Source of the DNA: Oryzias latipes
Taxonomy: Eukaryota; Chordata; Actinopteri; Beloniformes; Adrianichthyidae
Length of the DNA stretch: 64,000 bases
Reading direction: 5' to 3'
Assembly: GCF_002234675.1 (NCBI RefSeq)
Contig: NC_019866.2
Span: 6,429,307 to 6,493,306, forward strand
Shown here: positions 59,601 to 64,000 of the stretch, one piece after another
Layout: each line of letters opens with the position of its first letter
How positions within the stretch are numbered: the first letter of the stretch is position 1
Translations under genes and position numbers: made by a program
Notes under the pieces: model-generated
What the model saw: the letters and a program-made list of their open reading frames with translations, nothing else
Database searches by the model: none
What the model was told of the DNA's origin: nothing

Positions 59601-62600
59601 CGGTAATCACGTCTCAGTGTCTGGGTTCACGAGATCATTCAAAGATTCTCTCGGTACTGGGAGAGTCTTTGAATTGTCCCTGGGAGCTGTGTCATACGCT
59701 GTCATCTCTTTGACAGCTGCTTCCGCTGTGTTTCTGTGTCTCTGCGACCCGGTTTAAAGGCTCATTGTCCTGTATTAAGATGAGAGGGGAAAAATTAAAT
59801 TAAATTGAATTAGGGGACCTTTTTTAGTATTGTCTCTCTGAAAATAGAAAAAATATCACTTCTCATCCCGCAGCAGCTTTGTGTCTGCTGGTCAGCCAGC
59901 AGCCCAGGTACCAGCAGAGCTCGCTCACTTGTTACGCCGGCAGACAGAGTCGCCGCGGGTGCAGCAGGCTGGCAAGCTGTCCAGGGTGTATCCCACCTTC
60001 GCTCAGCAGTAGCCTGGACAGGCTCCAGCAACCCCACGATACACCAGTCTAACTAAAATTCGGATGTTTGAACTCTGACTGCGCCGCAGGACCTCAGATT
60101 GCGTCTGTACCATTGACTTAATTGTGTTCAGTGTGAATGCAGCTTAACATTCAGCAACCAGCTGTTTAATGTTACAAGGATGCTGCTAAACGGTGGAATC
60201 ACGGTTAATATTGTTTTTAGAAAATAGCAGTTTTAGTGACCGTTTTCTTGCTTTTTTTTTTTTTTTTGGAAAAAGGTTGGGGACCACTGATACAGATTAT
60301 AAACCTGTACCAATGTGAACAAATTAACCTTTGTGGATTTCTGAACAGTGGCATTAAAATAAGTCCTCAATTCTTCTTTAAAAGCTTACCTGGCAGGAAT
60401 CCCATCTGGTCTCCAAAGACGCTGAGAGAAGAACTGCAATGTTATCCCTCAGAAGATAAAGTGTTCCTAAATACCCCCTTTTCCTCAAATCATATACCCC
60501 ATGACATGTTCAACAAAGCACCACAGCCCATGGTTGAGTTGAGTCAACAATTCAATTCAGTTGCTACTAATGAACAATATCATCCCAATTTAACCAATAG
60601 AGACAGTTGTTCCCTCCAGCTGAAGAAACTGCCACCAGGTCTACCAGTGCCCAACGCAGTAAATGCAGATTCACCTGAAATGCGTCTAAATAAATACACC
60701 TGGATGTCAAATAATATGGAGAAAGAAGCCAATCAACCTCTGAATAATTACCCAGAGCTCAGCCACATCTATAAACCTCCAAACAACATGAACGGATCCC
60801 CTTTTGATGCTTTCTATGACGACTGCTCCATTCAGGCTCCTGTAAACGCCACTCATAATAAGCAGTATGCTCAGGGGGGCATGAACCAGCTGGTGCGAAG
60901 TTTCCAGTCACTTATAGCCTCTGAGAATGATCACATTTCCCCTGGAGATTTTCCAAACATGCACAAAAAACCCCAGAGCATGCTCAAAGATCGAAAGACT
61001 GAACAGTACCAAATTTATAGTCAAGCAATGTCACCACAAAGTGCTCCGGTAATGCAGAACGCAAAACAGCTGATGGACAACCTGGGATCCGTGCAACATG
61101 GAAGAGCTGGAGATTTGAGGAAGCAAACGTGTAATCGTGACGGCTCTCAGCACCTTAGTCATTTCAGCCCTCACCACAGGGACTATTTTCAGCAATCAAA
61201 CCAATCATCTCCCTGTTTTGAAGTCACAAATCACTCACAGAAAAGGATGGCAACAGATTACACAAATGTAGGTACGAGCCCCTATTTTAATTATCACATC
61301 CCACAAACCCAGATGCACAAGATCAAGCAGCAGATGCAAAAAGAGAAGAGGAGGACACCCGCACCTGGCTTTCATGGAGAGGACTTCTCCAAGAGGCACC
61401 AAATCAACACTTACGTGACGCCAGAAAAGAAAACCCAATTCTCACACAATATCTACTTCCAAGGGAGCATGCAGTCTCACAGAGCTGAAGAACACCATAT
61501 GGTCTGTGCAGAGAATTCTACTAGATTTAGGCCTTTTGTACGTCCTGGGAAAGATCTGAGAAGGCACTCGAGCTCGGATGTCAACTCAGAGTTTCTCCCT
61601 AAATCAACGTCCCTCCATGAACTTCGTATGTCTGGCAATGAGGCTTCAGGCTACAGCTCAAATGTCAGCAACCTGAAGACCTCCAGGAGAGAGATCTCTT
61701 TTCAAAGTCACCCGTCAGCCGCTACTCCTCCTCCTCTGATGAATCAAGGACCCGTGAGCCAGCTCCACATCTACGTGGATGAATGTGACAGAGAGTGGAG
61801 GGCTTTGGAGAAGGAAAGAAAGGCGGTATGAAATCTACATTTTCCATCTAGCTAGTGCATGTCCAGAAGCAATAATAGCTGCCTTACTACAACTTTATTT
61901 AATCAGAGATATAAGTTAATTGTAGTTTGTGAGTGTTTAAACCTAAATTCATCCTATGTTTGTGCATGACAGTTTTTTCAGCACCTAAGCACTGTGGGTT
62001 TTTGACTCTGAAAAAACACTGCTCATAAGGTTTAAAAGGATCTTTTTGGTCGAACATTTGCAACCTTTGGACCAAAAAGAGTTTTAAATTCCAAACTGCT
62101 GTTATAAAAAAGCAACATTTTCACATTTACTGTCGTGTAAACCAAACTCAGCAGGTTCCTTCACTTTCTGTTGTTTTTTTCTCTCTGAAATGTTTCAGAT
62201 TGAGGGCACTCTGAGAAAGACTTTCCCTGGAATAAAAATTCCAGCAGGCACCAACTTGAACCTCCCCAGACCTTCAGGAAGCCCCACTAAACTGGACCAC
62301 ATTGTTGTTAATCAGATGAGAGAACAAATAAAGGTGAAACTGCTTCCATACTGTCATCTAGAGGTGAAAGTGACCATAGCAGCATTCTGGGTTTGACTGC
62401 ATTAACATTGTCATTTAACCAACAGGATTTTTCATTGCAGACCAAACAGTCAACTAGTTTTAAAGACCCACTCCAATAATAATCGTGTTTTTGGTGTTTT
62501 TAACATGTCATTGTGGCATTTTTGCTGATCATGGAGGACATTTATAAAGAAAAGTAACCTTAAAATTGCATTTTCATTAGGGCTGCACGATATGAGGAGA

Positions 62601-63254
62601 ACCCGCGATGTGTGATGAATATTGCTATGACAAGATAATTTGCGATACATGAACAAATAGCAAAACATCTAAATACATCATTTCCATTTCACTGCAACAC
62701 TCAAATTTAAATAAGATTCAACATACCTTAAAATACTCTCTAAATTACCCTAGTCTAGATAGGAGGCGAATATTTATCATAAAAAGGCTCCATCCCAGCT
62801 GCCATACAATTGTTTTAGCACATTTAAGGTAACCATTTAAGACAATTTTCACAGTTTTTTGCGATATGCGTATTGCACAGCTTGACATTGCGATAACAAT
62901 AAAGTCCTGATTTATTGTATGTAATTTTTTCAAAGTGTTGTGAATATGCCGATCGGGCCAAAAGCTCCCTGCTCCGAGCTCTCATTAAAGGGGACGGGGG
63001 CGGGGTTGCTCCGCGCCACAACACCGGCAAACTTCTAATGAACTGCTGCAGAAGCTGCAATGTCTTAGAAAACAGAACAAGTTTTTTGATTTGGGCTTAA
63101 AACTGCCTAATCATAATTAAATGACCTCTGAGAATGAGTTTAAAATAGATCAGGAGATGAATGGAGTGGGTATTTCAACTTGTCAGAAAGGTTCAGGTGT
63201 TGGAACAAAAACTCAAACTTTAACAGACCAAAGAGGTCACATTTGTTTGGGTGG

Positions 63255-63298
<44 letters not shown>

Positions 63299-64000
63299 TA
63301 ACTTTATTATATTTAATATTATTATACGTTATAATCATATATATATAATATTATTTTGTCAGAATCTGAATTCTACCCCTACCTTGTTATGGAAAAATTG
63401 TGTTTTCAAATTCAGACCTTACTCCCACTCTATGATGTCATCAATAGTCAGCTACGTTAGCGCGGCGCTACTTGCGCTCGGAAGTGCATATATACATCAG
63501 TTTAATAACTTTACAAATGTCAGGCTAAAACAAAACTTCAGTACTTCCATTTCTATGTAAACGTCTGTGCATCAGAGCACACCTACGGGAAGAAATGCAC
63601 TTCGCCTCGGTCCTTCTCGCTTCTCCAGCGCGACACGGATCAGCATCCCTCCGCCACGAGGGTTAGCCATTAAAAAAACTATTTTGGGCAAACCTACCCC
63701 GCCAAATGCCCCTACAATTGGGGGGATAGGGAGAAGCCGTAGGGGAAGAATTGGGATTCGGCCTTAGACTCAAAAGAGCACTTTCATGTGAAAAAAGGAA
63801 TATGGACTTTTGCAATTAACTGTGGTTAATTTCATTATTTAACAAGAAAGCATCAAAAAGAACCTTCTGGGGAAATAACCACTGAGAGAATATGCTTTTC
63901 TTTCACTTGTGTGTTGCAGGTAGCAAACCTTTTAGAAAGAATGGAGGCTCTGTGCGACGCTCCACTGCAGAACAACATACACACAGTCCTGAAAAGGCAT
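56685..64000 (+). CDS. meioc: MEIOC, meiosis-specific coiled-coil protein (partial, runs off the end)
   Basis: Cytoplasmic germ-cell factor. In mouse MEIOC works with the RNA-binding protein YTHDC2 to let germ cells enter and extend meiotic prophase I. Coding exons: 56685-56738 (MALDLDTTTTKAFFDNYQ), 58636-58727, 58942-59046, 60397-61825 (or from 60349), 62199-62333, 63920 to the window end. Phases agree, giving about 632 residues so far. Two anchors match mammalian MEIOC as I recall it: ADLQGLVSNILDE in the third exon, and QLHIYVDECDREWRALEKER at the end of the long exon followed by KTFPG. VANLLERMEALCDAPL in the last exon belongs to the conserved C-terminal coiled-coil region. The large exon is low-complexity, as in mammals. 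The remaining C-terminus lies beyond the window. Confidence 0.93.
57362..57972 (+). mobile_element. TTAA-type MITE, copy 4, in meioc intron 1
   Basis: Left edge TTAAAGACCCACGCCAATGA. The right edge AAGTGGGACTTAT is a decayed inverted match. The interior shares CAATCAGGAGCAGATGAAAA and TCCATTCTGATGCAG with copy 3. 611 bp, non-coding. Confidence 0.7.
59087..60289. mobile_element. hAT-like element in meioc intron 3
   Basis: The inverted ends CAGTGGTCCCCAAC (59087-59100) and GTTGGGGACCACTG (60276-60289) are perfect over 14 bases, and the second is preceded by AAAAAGG. This is the terminal type of widespread hAT (Charlie-like) elements. About 1.2 kb, no transposase. Flanking eight-mers TTGTAGAG and ATACAGAT agree only at the conserved T and A positions, so the duplication is not clean. 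It ends 60 or 107 bases before the next meioc exon, depending on the acceptor used. Confidence 0.75.
62460..63177 (+). mobile_element. TTAA-type MITE, copy 5, in meioc intron 5
   Basis: Left TTAAAGACCCACTCCAATAA and right GAATGGAGTGGG are inverted matches. The interior end TTCTAATGAACTGCTGCAGA, with GTCTTAGAAAA, matches the corresponding parts of copies 3 and 4. It carries a nested element at 62582-62890. Confidence 0.72.
62582..62890 (+). mobile_element. small element nested in MITE copy 5
   Basis: Starts GGCTGCACGATATGAGGAGA. It ends with TTGCACAGCTTGACATTGCG and AACAATAAA. The start matches the inverted end of the element at about 5005-5328. Copies 3 and 4 of the host MITE lack it. Non-coding. 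Confidence 0.5.
63258..63297. repeat. (AT)n microsatellite
   Basis: About 38 bases of perfect TA alternation in meioc intron 5, followed by a further AT-rich stretch. Confidence 0.95.
63361..63762. mobile_element. inverted-repeat DNA element in meioc intron 5
   Basis: The ends GAATCTGAATTCTACCCCTA (63362 on) and GTAGGGGAAGAATTGGGATT (63739 on) are inverted relatives over 21 bases with a few mismatches. About 400 bp, internally GC-richer than the intron, no coding frame of protein character. The terminal words occur widely in fish genomes by my recollection. Superfamily unassigned. Confidence 0.6.

Overview
The window is vertebrate nuclear DNA, most likely from a teleost fish. It has spliced genes with GT-AG introns, a single-exon frizzled-2, a tandem family of short secreted C1q-domain genes of the kind expanded in teleosts, and a dense load of fish-type LINEs, SINE-like inserts and DNA transposons. 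Species cannot be fixed from this sequence. The L1-like LINE resembles elements known from medaka-like fishes, but that is only a hint.

Layout. 1-32 kb is a tandem segmental array. Each unit carries a conserved upstream block and a small three-exon C1q-domain gene on the + strand. Two units also carry pieces of the 3' end of the neighbouring myosin light chain kinase gene. Three C1q genes are intact (14.6, 22.4 and 30.6 kb, each 221 aa) and three are broken (2.6, 16.3 and 26.2 kb). The array is interrupted by a near full-length L1-like LINE (about 3.8-10.2 kb, itself split by a DNA transposon), a 2-kb GC-rich insertion that ends in poly(A) and has 15-bp flanking repeats (10.35-12.35 kb), an I/Nimb-type LINE with an RNase H domain (17.4-21.2 kb), and several shorter inserts.

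33.5-43.1 kb holds an apparently intact myosin light chain kinase gene on the - strand. I could trace 17 coding exons with consistent phase, giving a predicted 861 aa with order Ig, Ig, Fn3, kinase, calmodulin-binding segment, Ig. A TATA box lies upstream. A truncated duplicate of its last exons sits at 24.2-25.4 kb and a single-exon shard at 29.2 kb.

43-53 kb is mostly intergenic, with scattered repeats. 53.3-54.9 kb is frizzled-2 (- strand, one exon, 543 aa). About 1.8 kb away and divergent from it, meioc, a germ-cell meiosis factor, runs on the + strand from 56.7 kb past the window's right end; six coding exons are visible. fzd2 and MEIOC are also neighbours on human 17q21, so this block is conserved synteny.

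The genes do not form one pathway: secreted C1q-domain proteins (innate defence or lectin-like), a contractility kinase, a Wnt receptor and a meiotic factor. The most unusual aspects are structural: the C1q/MLCK composite duplication, a family of terminal-inverted-repeat elements with TTAA flanks present five times in the last 28 kb, and several insertions whose target-site duplications can be read directly.
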